Assembly (NCBI GenBank): GCA_016401345.1
Contig: JAEACG010000002.1
Location: forward strand, 310,001-374,000
From: Fictibacillus nanhaiensis
Lineage (GTDB): Bacteria > Bacillota > Bacilli > Bacillales > Fictibacillaceae
DNA: 64,000 bases
Direction: 5' to 3'
In this document: piece after piece, positions 18,993 through 31,253 of the stretch
Layout: the number at the start of each line of letters is the position of its first letter
Numbering within the stretch: position 1 is the first letter of the stretch
Made by a program: the position numbers and the translations under genes
The notes under the pieces: generated by a model
Told to the model about the DNA's origin: nothing
Databases searched by the model: none
What the model saw: the letters and a program-made list of their open reading frames with translations, nothing else

Positions 18993-20039
18993 ATGCGCAA
19001 AATGATGAAGACAGGAGCACCGCTTATCATATTATCAGCTTCATTGCTGGTATCAGGTTGCGGATTATGGGGAGAGAAAGCAGGAAATGAGCTTGATCCC
19101 CCTAAAGTGAACTACGTGAAAGAAGGTCAGTCGCTCGATAAGAAAGATAAAACAGCGAGTGCAGAGCAGACGAATAAGCGGCAACTGTTTTTATTCGACA
19201 GCAACGGGATGGTTGTTCCGCAAGTTCTTGCTCTTCCAAAGAACGATGAAACTGCTAAACAAGTACTGCAGTATCTTGTGAAAGATGGGCCAGTAAGTAA
19301 TTTGCTTCCTAACGGTTTTCAAGCTGTTCTGCCAGCAGATACAGAAGTGTTATCGGTAAATATCAAAAAAGGCACAGCTACAGCAAATTTTTCAAAGGAG
19401 TTCACAGAATATAATGCAGCAGATGAAATGAAGATTCTGCAAGCTATTACATTTACACTTACTCAGTTTGACAACATAAAGAAAGTTAAAATTCAGATCG
19501 CAGGAAAGAACCAAAATTCAATGCCTGTTAACAATACACCAGTTGGGGACGGTGTGAGTCGCGTTGACGGTATAAATCTCGAAAATGGCAGTGTGGCAGA
19601 TATCACGAATAGTGAACTCGTAACGCTCTATTTCTTAGCACAGACACAGGACCAAACGTATTATGTACCTGTAACGCGCCGAGTTGCAAAAGAGGGGACA
19701 GATAAAGTAACAGCAACGATCGAACACCTAATTGATGGCCCATCTGCTGAGAGCAGCCTTCTAACAGATTTTAGAACAGATGTGAAACTGTTGAGTACAC
19801 CTGTCGTCAAAGATGGTGTTGTTACACTAAACTTTAATGGAGCTTTGCTGGATAACAAAGAAGAAAGCATGATTGCAGATGAAGTATTAAATTCTATTGT
19901 ACTTTCTCTTACAGAACTTTCTGAAGTGAAAAAAGTAGCGATTAAAGTGGATGGAAAGTCTAAGATATTCAATGAAAAGGGGAAAGAACTTACAGCCCCG
20001 GTTTCAAGACCTAAAGAAGTAAATACAGGTGAATTTTAA
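18993..20039 (+). CDS. gerM: Spore germination/sporulation lipoprotein GerM
   Basis: The 348-residue protein has a lipoprotein signal peptide (charged RKMMK, hydrophobic core, lipobox LLVSGCG with the Cys near residue 24). Two GerMN domains follow (about 85-190 and 215-325), each with a repeated pattern of the type TLNFN/TANFS. In B. subtilis GerM is needed for sporulation and germination and helps localise SpoIIQ and SpoIIIAG. ATG 18993 follows AGGAGGG; the TTG at 18978 is too far upstream. Confidence 0.92.
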   Translation: MRKMMKTGAPLIILSASLLVSGCGLWGEKAGNELDPPKVNYVKEGQSLDKKDKTASAEQTNKRQLFLFDSNGMVVPQVLALPKNDETAKQVLQYLVKDGPVSNLLPNGFQAVLPADTEVLSVNIKKGTATANFSKEFTEYNAADEMKILQAITFTLTQFDNIKKVKIQIAGKNQNSMPVNNTPVGDGVSRVDGINLENGSVADITNSELVTLYFLAQTQDQTYYVPVTRRVAKEGTDKVTATIEHLIDGPSAESSLLTDFRTDVKLLSTPVVKDGVVTLNFNGALLDNKEESMIADEVLNSIVLSLTELSEVKKVAIKVDGKSKIFNEKGKELTAPVSRPKEVNTGEF

Positions 20040-20062
20040 AATCAAATAGGTTGTGATACAGT

Positions 20063-20090
20063 AAAGAGGCGAATATTCGTCTCTTTTTTT
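20063..20090 (+). terminator. Terminator of gerM
   Basis: AAAGAGGCGAAT pairs with ATTCGTCTCTTT, followed by a T run. Confidence 0.8.
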
Positions 20091-20106
20091 ATTGCTCTGT
20101 TGTTTT

Positions 20107-20242
20107 GAAAGTAGTTGATTTCCGTTTCAGGTGTCTCGCTTTCCGCGGGGCGATCGGTGAGCCCCTTGCCGCTTTGCGCCTTTAAGGGTCTCACCTGACC
20201 GCTCGTCCCGCAGGAGTCTCAAACCTTACACTCCAATCAACT
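20107..20242 (+). repeat. Short form of the intergenic repeat family (copy B)
   Basis: It begins GAAAGTAGTTGATTTCCG and ends CACTCCAATCAACT, giving short terminal inverted repeats (AGTTGATT/AATCAACT). An internal imperfect hairpin pairs GGTGAGCCCCTT with AAGGGTCTCACC. The tail segment has GACCGCTCGTCCC. It lies where rph is found in B. subtilis. Confidence 0.75.
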
Positions 20243-20326
20243 TTGTCGACGATGAGAATGAACATGCAAAAGTAACAATCTTTTGCAAGCGAAATGAGAA
20301 GAGCTTTGGACAACCTTTGTACTTTT

Positions 20327-20362
20327 AAAGTATTTGATTCCGCTTTATGTCCCTCGCATTCC
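20327..20362 (+). repeat. Degenerate head fragment of the same repeat family
   Basis: AAAGTATTTGATTCCGCTTT and CTCGCATTCC resemble the element head. The rest of 20243-20461 shows no gene. Confidence 0.45.
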
Positions 20363-20461
20363 AAATGGGAGGCGTACATTTTATAGTTGAAGACGCTTCA
20401 CCAAATGACAGTAATATCACAATCCTATAGAAAAACTTTTTACAAAACGGAGGCGTACCTA

Positions 20462-21070
20462 ATGAAAATTTTAGTTGCAACAAAAAATAAAGGTAAAGCA
20501 AAAGAATTTCAGTCGATGTTAGGAAGTCTTGGCGTTGAGATTCTCTCTTTAAACGATATTGAAGGAAGTCCTGACGTTGATGAAACAGGTATCACTTTTG
20601 AAGAGAACGCTATTTTAAAGGCTGAAACCATCTCTAAACAGATGAATATTCCTGTTATCGCGGATGACTCAGGATTAGAGATCCATGCTTTAGAAGGACG
20701 ACCTGGCGTTTATTCAGCTAGGTATGCAGGTATACATAAAAGTGATGAAGAGAACATGAACAAAGTCTTAGAAGAACTTCAGAATGTTGAAGATAACGAT
20801 AGAAACGCTCAGTTTGTATGTGCTTTGGCTTTTGCGAGACCTCAAAAAGAAACGCTAGTTGTAAAAGGGGAGTGTAAAGGTCAGATTTTAAGAGAAAAGA
20901 AGGGAACGGAAGGTTTCGGGTATGATCCGATTTTCTTTCTTCCTCAATTAAATCGTTCGATGGCAGAGTTAGCAAAAGAAGAAAAAAATAAAATTAGTCA
21001 TAGAGCAATAGCTTTGGAAAAACTAAAAAAACTGATCAATGAGGAGGATCTCTTATGGGAAAAGCCTTAA
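20462..21070 (+). CDS. rdgB: XTP/dITP diphosphatase (RdgB/HAM1 family, YsnA)
   Basis: The 202-residue house-cleaning pyrophosphatase removes ITP, dITP and XTP from the nucleotide pool. The N-terminal ILVATKNKGKAKEF and the segments VIADDSGLEIHALEGRPGVY and GTEGFGYDPIFF are diagnostic. ATG 20462 after GGAGGCGTACCTA is preferred over the longer frame from 20387, whose extra residues match nothing in the family. Overlaps ysnB by 16 bases. Confidence 0.93.
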   Translation: MKILVATKNKGKAKEFQSMLGSLGVEILSLNDIEGSPDVDETGITFEENAILKAETISKQMNIPVIADDSGLEIHALEGRPGVYSARYAGIHKSDEENMNKVLEELQNVEDNDRNAQFVCALAFARPQKETLVVKGECKGQILREKKGTEGFGYDPIFFLPQLNRSMAELAKEEKNKISHRAIALEKLKKLINEEDLLWEKP

Positions 21071-21585
21071 TCGTTAGTGATAGTCACGGGTTAACAGATG
21101 AGTTGGAAACATTAAAGAGCCGCTATCAAAATGAAGTAGATCTTATGATCCATTGCGGTGATTCAGAGCTTTCGACATCATCTAAAGAAATGTCTGGATT
21201 TGTAACGGTTAAAGGTAATATGGATTATTTAGGCGATGATTTTCCTAACGAAACCATTGAGCTGTTGGGAGATACTTGTATATATATAACACATGGTCAT
21301 TTATACAATGTAAAAATGTCTTATCTTTCACTAGCATACAGGGCAGAGGAAACAGGTGCAGCAATTGCTTGTTTTGGGCATTCACACGTAGCTGAAGCCT
21401 TTGAACGTGAGGGAATGATCTTTATCAATCCTGGGAGTATCAGGCTGCCAAGAGGTTCTTTTGAAAAGACATATGCGTTGTTGGAGATTGAAGATAATAG
21501 GATATCGGTAAGTTTTTATTCACTCAATGGTATACGTATCGATCAGTTAAGTAGAACATTTGAAAAAAAAACAGTTAGAAAATAA
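21055..21585 (+). CDS. ysnB: YfcE/MJ0936-type metallophosphodiesterase (YsnB)
   Basis: This 176-residue calcineurin-fold phosphoesterase carries the metal-binding motifs SDSHG (8-12), HCGDSE, VKGNMD, THGH and FGHSH. The physiological substrate is not known. AGGAGGATCTCTT precedes the ATG inside the end of rdgB, indicating translational coupling; the pair rdgB-ysnB is the same in B. subtilis. Confidence 0.88.
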   Translation: MGKALIVSDSHGLTDELETLKSRYQNEVDLMIHCGDSELSTSSKEMSGFVTVKGNMDYLGDDFPNETIELLGDTCIYITHGHLYNVKMSYLSLAYRAEETGAAIACFGHSHVAEAFEREGMIFINPGSIRLPRGSFEKTYALLEIEDNRISVSFYSLNGIRIDQLSRTFEKKTVRK

Positions 21586-21603
21586 AAAAGTTGAGAAAAT
21601 GGG

Positions 21604-21632
21604 TTGACTATAATTTAGATATCATGTATATT
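21604..21632 (+). promoter_or_regulatory. Sigma-A promoter of the tRNA unit
   Basis: TTGACT (21604-21609), a 17-base spacer and TATATT (21627-21632) lie 35 bases upstream of tRNA-Gly. Confidence 0.78.
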
Positions 21633-21666
21633 TAGTTATGTCGTCGCGACAAGGTCTAAATTGTCT

Positions 21667-21740
21667 GCGGGTGTAGTTTAGTGGTAAAACAAGAGCCTTC
21701 CAAGCTCTGGTCGTGAGTTCGATTCTCATCACCCGCTCCA
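21667..21740 (+). tRNA. tRNA-Gly (TCC anticodon)
   Basis: A 74-base cloverleaf with encoded CCA. The acceptor GCGGGTG pairs with CACCCGC. The anticodon arm is AGAGC-CTTCCAA-GCTCT, and the T-loop is GTTCGATTC. Confidence 0.95.
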
Positions 21741-21873
21741 TTTGTTTTTCTCACGTTCAAATGGTCCATGAAAAGTTACATCTGAAGTTAACAGATCTTA
21801 CAATTAAAATGCATGATAAAAATATATTTGTATCCACAGTCGACGGGTGGAACAAATCACTGTGTGCCCGCAG

Positions 21874-21908
21874 CGCATGGTAATTGCGGAAAGCGCCATT
21901 ACTATGCG
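21874..21908 (+). other. Strong hairpin between the two tRNAs
   Basis: CGCATGGTAAT (21874-21884) pairs with ATTACTATGCG (21898-21908) over a GC-rich loop that can itself pair. It has no T tract, so it is not a typical terminator. It may guide tRNA processing or be a tRNA-like remnant; neither can be shown here. Confidence 0.55.
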
Positions 21909-21928
21909 AAAGGGGCTCCAATACATAT

Positions 21929-22005
21929 GTCCCAGTAGCTCAGCCGGATAGAGCATACGCCTTCTAAGCGTACGGTCGGGAGTTCGAATCTCTCCTGGGA
22001 CGCCA
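21929..22005 (+). tRNA. tRNA-Arg (TCT anticodon)
   Basis: A 77-base cloverleaf with CCA encoded. The acceptor GTCCCAG pairs with CTGGGAC. The anticodon arm is TACGC-CTTCTAA-GCGTA, and the T-loop is GTTCGAATC. Confidence 0.95.
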
Positions 22006-22032
22006 TAATACTTACATAATGACAACTTTTCG

Positions 22033-22077
22033 ACACGCTTGATGTCCTCTATTAAAGGATATCAAGCGTGTTTTTTT
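22033..22077 (+). terminator. Terminator of the tRNA unit
   Basis: ACACGCTTGAT pairs with ATCAAGCGTGT, followed by seven Ts. Confidence 0.88.
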
Positions 22078-22085
22078 ATTTTTGA

Positions 22086-22099
22086 TGAAAGCGCTTTAA
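22086..22099 (+). promoter_or_regulatory. cre-like site upstream of ilvE
   Basis: TGAAAGCGCTTTAA differs from the CcpA cre consensus only at the penultimate base. It lies about 113 bases upstream of the ilvE promoter -35. CcpA activates the ilv-leu operon in B. subtilis from an upstream site, so an activating role is possible. Confidence 0.5.
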
Positions 22100-22211
22100 A
22101 AATGTTTACAATGCAACGCGTTAAAGCTTCAAAACCTTATGGGCATGGGAATGAAAGCGTGTACAAAATAACTGAAAAGTCAGAATTCGGTGAAATATCG
22201 AAAATTCGGTG

Positions 22212-22240
22212 TTGATTCTTTAATAAGATGGGCGTAATAT
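22212..22240 (+). promoter_or_regulatory. Sigma-A promoter of the ilv-leu operon
   Basis: TTGATT (22212-22217), a 17-base spacer and TAATAT (22235-22240). AT-rich sequence just upstream (AAATATCGAAAATTC, 22192-22206) partly resembles a CodY box, but the match is too weak to call. Confidence 0.7.
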
Positions 22241-22309
22241 TGTCAACAATTATTAAATTATTTTTAAAAAATTCAAATAATTCAAATTGACATGTAAAGG
22301 AGGATCACG

Positions 22310-23212
22310 ATGCAGGAGCAATGGGTTTATGTTAATGGTGAGCACGTATTAAAGGAAGACGCCAAAGTCTCAGTTTACGATCATGGATTTTTATATGGAG
22401 ATGGGGTGTTTGAAGGTATTCGAGTCTATAACGGAAATGTATATCGGCTAGACGAACATCTTCAGCGTTTATACGAATCAGCTCAATCCATTATGCTGAC
22501 AATTCCACACACTAAAGAAGAACTAACAGACATCATCGTTCAAACGCTCCAGAAAAACAAATATCGTGATGCTTATATTCGACTAGTTATCTCACGAGGA
22601 AAAGGAAACTTAGGGTTGGACCCTTTTACATGCGGCCAACCGGGAGTCATTGTCATTGCAGAACAGCTTGCACTATTTCCTAAAAAACTTTATGAAACAG
22701 GTTTAGAAATCATAACGGTGGCAAGCAGAAGGAACCGTCCGGATGTGTTAAGTCCTAAAGTTAAATCGCTAAACTACCTAAACAACATCTTAGTTAAGAT
22801 CGAGGCTAGTCTTGCTGGAGTTAGTGAAGCTTTGATGCTGAACGATCAAGGGTACGTGGCTGAAGGTTCTGCTGATAATGTGTTCATTATCAAAGGAAAT
22901 ACGATCAAGACGCCGCCAGGATACTTAGGAGCTTTAGAAGGAATCACTCGAAACGCGATTGTTGAGATCGCACGAGCACAAGGATACAACATGGTTGAAG
23001 AGCCATTCACGAGACATGATGTTTATGTGGCAGATGAAGTATTTCTAACTGGAACTGCAGCTGAAGTTATTGCAGTAGTAAAAGTTGATGGAAGAGTAAT
23101 CGGAAACGGAGCACCAGGTGAACATACGAACAAACTTTTAAAATCCTTTAGAGAAAAAGTAGTTGAAGAAGGAGTTAAGGTGTATCCGAACCAAGCTGTT
23201 CAAGCTGGATAA
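22310..23212 (+). CDS. ilvE: Branched-chain amino acid aminotransferase
   Basis: The 300-residue fold-type IV PLP enzyme performs the last step of leucine, isoleucine and valine synthesis. Typical segments are YDHGFLYGDGVFEGIRVYNG, LYESAQSIML, the PLP lysine in SPKVKSLNYLNN, EGSADNVFIIKG and LTGTAAEVIAV. AAAGGAGGATCACG precedes the ATG. It is the first gene of a long operon. Confidence 0.93.
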   Translation: MQEQWVYVNGEHVLKEDAKVSVYDHGFLYGDGVFEGIRVYNGNVYRLDEHLQRLYESAQSIMLTIPHTKEELTDIIVQTLQKNKYRDAYIRLVISRGKGNLGLDPFTCGQPGVIVIAEQLALFPKKLYETGLEIITVASRRNRPDVLSPKVKSLNYLNNILVKIEASLAGVSEALMLNDQGYVAEGSADNVFIIKGNTIKTPPGYLGALEGITRNAIVEIARAQGYNMVEEPFTRHDVYVADEVFLTGTAAEVIAVVKVDGRVIGNGAPGEHTNKLLKSFREKVVEEGVKVYPNQAVQAG

Positions 23213-23236
23213 AAGAAGTATAGGAGTGTTACAGAT

Positions 23237-24904
23237 ATGCGCAGTAATATGATCAAGCAAGGAATCGATAGAGCCCCGCACAGAAGTCTTCTCCACGCAG
23301 CGGGAGTTGCACCAGAGGATATGGATAAACCTTTTATCGGTGTTTGTAATTCCTATGTTGATATTATTCCGGGGCATATGCATCTAAACAAAGTAGGTGA
23401 ATGGGTAAAAGAAGCCATTAGAGAAGCTGGTGGAATTCCGTTCGAATTTAATACGATCGGCGTAGACGATGGAATTGCGATGGGGCATATCGGTATGAGG
23501 TATTCCCTTCCAAGCAGAGAGGTCATCGCAGACGCAGCAGAAACGGTTATCAACGCCCATTGGTTCGACGGTGTGTTCTACATACCTAACTGTGACAAGA
23601 TCACGCCTGGTATGTTAATGGCAGCTGTAAGGACGAATGTTCCGGCAGTATTTGTTTCAGGTGGTCCAATGGAAGCCGGAAAGTCTATGGCAGGAAAATC
23701 CCTATCCCTTGCCTCGGTATTTGAAGGAGTAGGTTCTCATTTAGCTGGAAAGATGACGAGAGAAGAACTTTTAGAACTCGAAACGAGTGCTTGCCCGACT
23801 TGTGGATCATGCTCAGGTATGTTTACAGCCAACAGCATGAATTCCATTATGGAGATGCTGGGTATTACACTGCCGGGTAACGGAACGATCGTAGCTACCT
23901 CAGACGAAAGAAGAGAACTGATCAAAGAGGCTGCAACGTCACTTATGGATCTTGTGAAAAACAATATAAAACCAAGAGATATTATCACGAAAGAAGCAAT
24001 TGATGACGCATTTGCATTAGACATGGCGATGGGTGGCTCAACGAATACCGTTCTTCATATGCTTGCTATCGCAAATGAAGCTGAGATTGATTATGACTTA
24101 TCATCAATCAACGAGATCGCAGAGCGAATTCCATATTTATCAAAGATCAGTCCTGCGTCGGATTATTCCATGCAAGATGTTCACAGAGCGGGCGGTGTCA
24201 GTGCGATTATCAATGAACTCTGTAGAATGGAAGGTGCCATCCATAACGATCGGTTAACGATAAGTGGAGAAACGTTAGAGCACCGAGTCCGGCATGCGGA
24301 AATTATGGATGATGATGTTATTCGTAGGAAAGATAATGCTTACTCGCCAGTAGGCGGTTTATCTATACTTTATGGAAATATTGCACCAGATGGCTGTGTG
24401 ATCAAAGTAGGAGCTGTTGATCCTTCAATAAAAACATTTCAAGGCGAGGCGATCGTCTATGAATCCCAAGAAGAAGCGATCGAAGGCATTAATAATGGTG
24501 AAGTAAGAGAAGGGCATGTCGTTGTCATTCGATACGAAGGACCGAAGGGTGGACCAGGTATGCCGGAGATGCTCTCTCCCACATCAGCTATTGCTGGAAG
24601 GGGATTGAGTACGAAAGTAGCACTGATCACGGATGGCAGATTTTCTGGAGCGTCTCGGGGAATCTCTATCGGTCACATCTCACCAGAAGCGGCACAAGGC
24701 GGACCTATCGCGTTCGTGAATAATGGTGATCCAATCTTAATTGATCTAGTAAATAGAACGATTCACGTTTTATTAACGGAAGAAGACTTAAAAGAACGAA
24801 AAGAAGGTTGGGTGAAACCAGAGCCGAAGATCAAAAAAGGCTACCTCGCACGCTATGCGGCGCTCGTAACATCAGCTAATACTGGAGGAATCTTAAAAAT
24901 TTAA
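23237..24904 (+). CDS. ilvD: Dihydroxy-acid dehydratase
   Basis: This 555-residue Fe-S enzyme converts dihydroxyisovalerate and dihydroxymethylvalerate to the keto acids. Cluster cysteines are in [24 protein letters not shown] and [15 protein letters not shown]. The C-terminal signature segment [12 protein letters not shown]...[11 protein letters not shown] is intact. In B. subtilis ilvD is elsewhere; here it lies second in the operon, before the T-box. Confidence 0.96.
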   Translation: MRSNMIKQGIDRAPHRSLLHAAGVAPEDMDKPFIGVCNSYVDIIPGHMHLNKVGEWVKEAIREAGGIPFEFNTIGVDDGIAMGHIGMRYSLPSREVIADAAETVINAHWFDGVFYIPNCDKITPGMLMAAVRTNVPAVFVSGGPMEAGKSMAGKSLSLASVFEGVGSHLAGKMTREELLELETSACPTCGSCSGMFTANSMNSIMEMLGITLPGNGTIVATSDERRELIKEAATSLMDLVKNNIKPRDIITKEAIDDAFALDMAMGGSTNTVLHMLAIANEAEIDYDLSSINEIAERIPYLSKISPASDYSMQDVHRAGGVSAIINELCRMEGAIHNDRLTISGETLEHRVRHAEIMDDDVIRRKDNAYSPVGGLSILYGNIAPDGCVIKVGAVDPSIKTFQGEAIVYESQEEAIEGINNGEVREGHVVVIRYEGPKGGPGMPEMLSPTSAIAGRGLSTKVALITDGRFSGASRGISIGHISPEAAQGGPIAFVNNGDPILIDLVNRTIHVLLTEEDLKERKEGWVKPEPKIKKGYLARYAALVTSANTGGILKI

Positions 24905-24913
24905 AACAATAAA

Positions 24914-25154
24914 ACGATGACGGAGAACAATGGTAGATGTGGGGTACTCAGAGAACCGGTGGTTGCTGTGAACCGGTTATCCCTAATACCAGGACATCCC
25001 TCCTGAGTGTCCTTTTGAACGTTTCTTAGTAGGAAGGGCCAAGCGATAAGACCATGATTTATCGCTTGTTATCAAATGACGATTATTTCGTCTTGAGGCA
25101 GTTCTTGCGTATTTGAGCATGAATTGTGAATAAGGGTGGTACCGTGGAAAAGAA
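24914..25154 (+). promoter_or_regulatory. T-box leader between ilvD and ilvB
   Basis: Stem I shows ATGACGGAG (k-turn side), the AG-bulge/distal loop AGAGAACCGGTGGTTGCTGT and the return strand CCGGTTATCCC. The conserved T-box AAGGGTGGTACCGTGG is at 25132-25147. Uncharged tRNA pairs here to open the terminator. Aligned with the valS T-box, the specifier falls on ATC (24996-24998, Ile); CTC (Leu) lies just after at 25000-25002. Which one is used cannot be settled by eye. Confidence 0.88.
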
Positions 25155-25226
25155 AACTTTTTCACCCCTTTGGATAGGATTAACCTGTCCATTTGGGTGG
25201 AGAAGTTTTTTTATTTTTTTTTTTTT
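25155..25226 (+). terminator. T-box-controlled terminator before ilvB
   Basis: AACTTTTTCACCC (25155-25167) pairs with GGGTGGAGAAGTT (25195-25207) and is followed by a very long T tract. The hairpin begins 8 bases after the AAGGGTGGTACCGTGG box. Confidence 0.88.
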
Positions 25227-25323
25227 AGACGTTGTTGCCCTTTTGGTTATTTTCCAAGAGCAACAACTGATTCCCGAAACATCTTTTACCAAGTAAAGGT
25301 TCGAAGTTAAAGGAGGAATGAAA

Positions 25324-27042
25324 ATGAAGGCCAGTTGGGTGGCTGAAAAAAAATCAGTCGAAACTTCATTAGTCTCTGGTGCTGAACTATTTATTCAAGG
25401 GTTGCAGGATGAGAAAGTTGAAGTTCTGTTTGGTTATCCAGGAGGTGCTGTACTTCCAATCTATGATGCACTCTACAAATCAGAGATGAAACATGTTCTC
25501 ACAAGGCATGAACAAGGAGCTATTCATGCCGCGCAAGGCTATGCAAGAGTAACGGGGAAGCCAGGCGTTGTGTTAGCAACATCAGGGCCAGGTGCTACAA
25601 ACCTTGTTACAGGTATAGCGGATGCGATGATCGATTCTATTCCTCTTGTTATCTTCACGGGGCAGGTAGCGACGACTGTGATCGGTACGGATGCTTTTCA
25701 AGAAGCGGACATCGTCGGGATCACAATGCCGATCACAAAACATAACTATCAAGTTCAGCGGGCAGAAGATCTACCGAGAATTATGAAAGAGGCCTTTCAT
25801 ATAGCCAACACTGGAAGAAAAGGACCTGTTTTAATCGATATACCGAAAGATGTTGCGGTTAAAACAGCTGAAGTTAAAGAGGTTGCGGGTATTCATCTTC
25901 CGGGTTACCAACCAACATTAAAACCCAATATTCTTCAAGTGAAAAGATTGAATGAAGCCTTGTTGCAAGCGAAAAGACCTGTCCTCTTAACTGGTGCGGG
26001 GGTACTGGCAGCAGGTGCTGAAAAAGAGTTGGTCGCGTTCGCGGAATATCACCAGATACCGGTTGCTCAGACCCTTTTAGGCCTAGGTGGATTTCCAGCT
26101 GAACACCCGCTTTGCTTAGGGATGGCAGGAATGCATGGAACATACGCGAGCAACATGGCACTTTATGACTGCGATCTATTAATTGGTGTTGGGGCTAGGT
26201 TTGATGACAGGTTAACTGGAAACTTGGATCATTTTGCTAAAAAAGCAGTGGTTGCTCATATCGATATTGATCCAGCTGAAATCGGAAAAAATGTTCCAAC
26301 TGAAATTCCTATTGTGGGGTGTGCGAAAGAAACACTTTCAGCATTAAACCAGACGAGAGGCAATAAAGGAGATTATAACGAGTGGGTAATCCAACTCACG
26401 AAGCACAAGACTGAATTTCCTCTTACGTATAAGACAGATGAATCAGAATTGAAACCACAAAAGTTAATGCAGGTTCTTCATGAAGTTACGAAAGGAGAAG
26501 CCATCGTAGCTACTGATGTAGGACAGCATCAGATGTGGGCAGCTCAATATTATACGTTTTTAGAATCGAACAGATGGATAACGTCTGGAGGACTTGGAAC
26601 GATGGGATTTGGATTTCCTGCAGCGATTGGAGCGAAAGTTGGAAAGCCAGAGCTTCCGGTAATAGCAGTTGTTGGAGATGGTGGTTTTCAGATGACGCTT
26701 CAAGAACTTGGAGTTCTTCAAGATTGGGAACTTCCTGTCATCGTGGTTATTGTGAACAATAAATCTCTCGGGATGGTTAGACAGTGGCAAGAAATTTTTT
26801 ACGAAAAAAGATTCTCTCACTCTTTGCTTGATATTCAACCTGACTTTATCAAGCTAGCATCTGCTTACGGAATTGATGGCAAACGTGCTGAAACAGAAAA
26901 GGATGTAAGAGAAGCTTTGACGTTCGCTCTTGCGTCCAAAAAACCATTTGTTCTCGATTGTGTTGTTACTGCTGATGAGAATGTCTATCCGATGATCGCT
27001 CCAGGAAAAGGACTACATGAAATGATTGGAGTGAGAGGATGA
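25324..27042 (+). CDS. ilvB: Acetolactate synthase large subunit
   Basis: The 572-residue ThDP enzyme makes acetolactate and acetohydroxybutyrate. The N-terminal domain has [15 protein letters not shown] and the ThDP-activating Glu in [18 protein letters not shown]. The ThDP motif [13 protein letters not shown]...IVVIVNN is present. ATG 25324 is preferred to ATG 25318 since AGGAGG (25311-25316) is 7 bases from the former and only one from the latter. It overlaps ilvN by 4 bases. Confidence 0.95.
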   Translation: MKASWVAEKKSVETSLVSGAELFIQGLQDEKVEVLFGYPGGAVLPIYDALYKSEMKHVLTRHEQGAIHAAQGYARVTGKPGVVLATSGPGATNLVTGIADAMIDSIPLVIFTGQVATTVIGTDAFQEADIVGITMPITKHNYQVQRAEDLPRIMKEAFHIANTGRKGPVLIDIPKDVAVKTAEVKEVAGIHLPGYQPTLKPNILQVKRLNEALLQAKRPVLLTGAGVLAAGAEKELVAFAEYHQIPVAQTLLGLGGFPAEHPLCLGMAGMHGTYASNMALYDCDLLIGVGARFDDRLTGNLDHFAKKAVVAHIDIDPAEIGKNVPTEIPIVGCAKETLSALNQTRGNKGDYNEWVIQLTKHKTEFPLTYKTDESELKPQKLMQVLHEVTKGEAIVATDVGQHQMWAAQYYTFLESNRWITSGGLGTMGFGFPAAIGAKVGKPELPVIAVVGDGGFQMTLQELGVLQDWELPVIVVIVNNKSLGMVRQWQEIFYEKRFSHSLLDIQPDFIKLASAYGIDGKRAETEKDVREALTFALASKKPFVLDCVVTADENVYPMIAPGKGLHEMIGVRG

Positions 27043-27557
27043 GACGTATCATTTCAGCAACGGTTCTAAACGAAAGTGGTGTATTGAATCGTTTGACCGG
27101 ATTGCTGACAAAACGCCAGTTCAACATAGAGAACATTACGGTTGGACATACAGAAGATCCAGCCGTTTCAAAAGTAACATTAACGGTTTGGGTAGAAGAT
27201 GATTGTAAAGCTGAACAACTTGTTAAACAGCTTCATAAGCAGATTAATATTTTAAAAGTTCGTGATCTGACAAACATGGCCCTCGTTTCTAGAGAACTTG
27301 CGCTCATCAAAGTTCTAACAACACCTGATACGCGCAGCGAGATCAAAATGCTGATCGAGCCGTTTCGAGCAACCGTCCTTGATGTTTCACTCGAAAACGT
27401 AACGCTTGAAGTTACGGGGGATGGAGAAAAGATAGATGCGTTGATCGAACTGCTGCGTCCATATGGAATCAAAGAGATTTCAAGGACCGGTGTTACAGCT
27501 ATACCCCGCGGAACACAAAAGAAAGTACTTGAGCTTCACCCCTATTCTATTATGTAA
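27039..27557 (+). CDS. ilvN: Acetolactate synthase small (regulatory) subunit
   Basis: This 172-residue regulator carries an N-terminal ACT domain ([20 protein letters not shown], about 7-26) that senses valine and a C-terminal ALS_ss domain ([16 protein letters not shown]...[18 protein letters not shown]). ATGA overlap with ilvB indicates coupled synthesis of the two subunits. The symbol ilvH is also used. Confidence 0.94.
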   Translation: MRRIISATVLNESGVLNRLTGLLTKRQFNIENITVGHTEDPAVSKVTLTVWVEDDCKAEQLVKQLHKQINILKVRDLTNMALVSRELALIKVLTTPDTRSEIKMLIEPFRATVLDVSLENVTLEVTGDGEKIDALIELLRPYGIKEISRTGVTAIPRGTQKKVLELHPYSIM

Positions 27558-30126
<2,569 letters not shown>

Positions 30127-30144
30127 AATTAGGAGGGATGTTAG

Positions 30145-31239
30145 ATGAAAAAGAGAATAGCAGTTTTGCCAGGAGACGGGATCGGTCCGGAAGTGATCAA
30201 GGGTGCTTTGCAAGTTTTAGATGGTGTAGCGACGCGGTTTGGTCATGAATTTGAGACGATTGAACAAGTATTTGGAGGTGCTGCTATTGACCAGGAAGGT
30301 AATCCTCTCCCTGATACCACACTAAAAGCTTGCCATGACAGCGATGCTGTTCTGCTCGGAGCGGTTGGTGGTCCAAAATGGGATCAAGGGAGTGTTCGGC
30401 CAGAACAAGGGTTACTCGCTTTACGAAAAGCGATGAACGTGTATGCAAACGTAAGACCTGTTCACGTTTATCCTGGTCTTGAACATCTATCACCTCTTAA
30501 ATCGAATAAGGTAAAAGGTGCTGACTTTGTATTTGTTCGCGAACTGACCGGTGGGATTTATTTTTCAGAGCCGAAAGAACGGAATGAGAAACGTGCGGTA
30601 GATACATTGTCGTATACGCGAGAGGAAATAACGAGAATCGTTGAAAAGGCTTATGAGTTAGCTTCTTCTCGCAGAAGAAAAGTAACATCTGTTGATAAAG
30701 CGAACGTTCTTGAAACGAGCAAGTTGTGGAGAGAAGTCGTGGAGGATGTAGCTAAAAAGTATCCAAACATCGAAACAGAACACTTGCTGGTAGATTATGC
30801 TGCCATGCGGATGATTAGTAATCCTACGAGCTTTGATGTGGTCGTTACTGAAAATATGTTCGGAGATATTCTGTCTGATGAAGCCTCTGTTCTTACAGGT
30901 TCGTTAGGAATGATGCCTTCTGCTTCTCTTAGTGAGAACGGTCCTGGACTATATGAGCCTATACATGGATCAGCACCTGATATCGCAGGAAGCGGGAAAG
31001 CGAATCCGATCGGTATGATCCTTAGTGTTGCGATGATGCTTCGTCACTCGTTCCAACTTGAGAAAGAAGCGGAGGCTGTTGAACTTGCTGTCTTCGAAAC
31101 GCTGCAGGCAGGGTATCGAACACAAGATATCTTTGGAGAAAGCGGAACGCTAGTAACGACAAAAGAAATGGTCAATCAAATACATTTTAGAATGTTGGAA
31201 GATTCAACGAGTGCAACTCTTCTAGAGGTTTATGTGTAG
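30145..31239 (+). CDS. leuB: 3-isopropylmalate dehydrogenase
   Basis: This 364-residue NAD-dependent decarboxylating dehydrogenase has an N-terminal IAVLPGDGIGPEV, RPEQGLLALRKAMNVYANVRP for substrate arginines, the metal site in VVTENMFGDILSDEAS, and the NAD loop EPIHGSAPDIAGSGKANP. AGGAGGGATGTTAG precedes the ATG. Confidence 0.96.
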   Translation: MKKRIAVLPGDGIGPEVIKGALQVLDGVATRFGHEFETIEQVFGGAAIDQEGNPLPDTTLKACHDSDAVLLGAVGGPKWDQGSVRPEQGLLALRKAMNVYANVRPVHVYPGLEHLSPLKSNKVKGADFVFVRELTGGIYFSEPKERNEKRAVDTLSYTREEITRIVEKAYELASSRRRKVTSVDKANVLETSKLWREVVEDVAKKYPNIETEHLLVDYAAMRMISNPTSFDVVVTENMFGDILSDEASVLTGSLGMMPSASLSENGPGLYEPIHGSAPDIAGSGKANPIGMILSVAMMLRHSFQLEKEAEAVELAVFETLQAGYRTQDIFGESGTLVTTKEMVNQIHFRMLEDSTSATLLEVYV

Positions 31240-31253
31240 GGAGGTAGATTTCT

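Noticed and set aside
22185-22207. CodY box upstream of ilvE
   Set aside because: AAATATCGAAAATTC shares only one half of the AATTTTCWGAAAATT palindrome.
26535-26762. Alternate-frame ORF inside ilvB
   Set aside because: Lies wholly within an intact conserved gene, has a Trp/Ser-rich composition without motif, and no ribosome site; a shadow.
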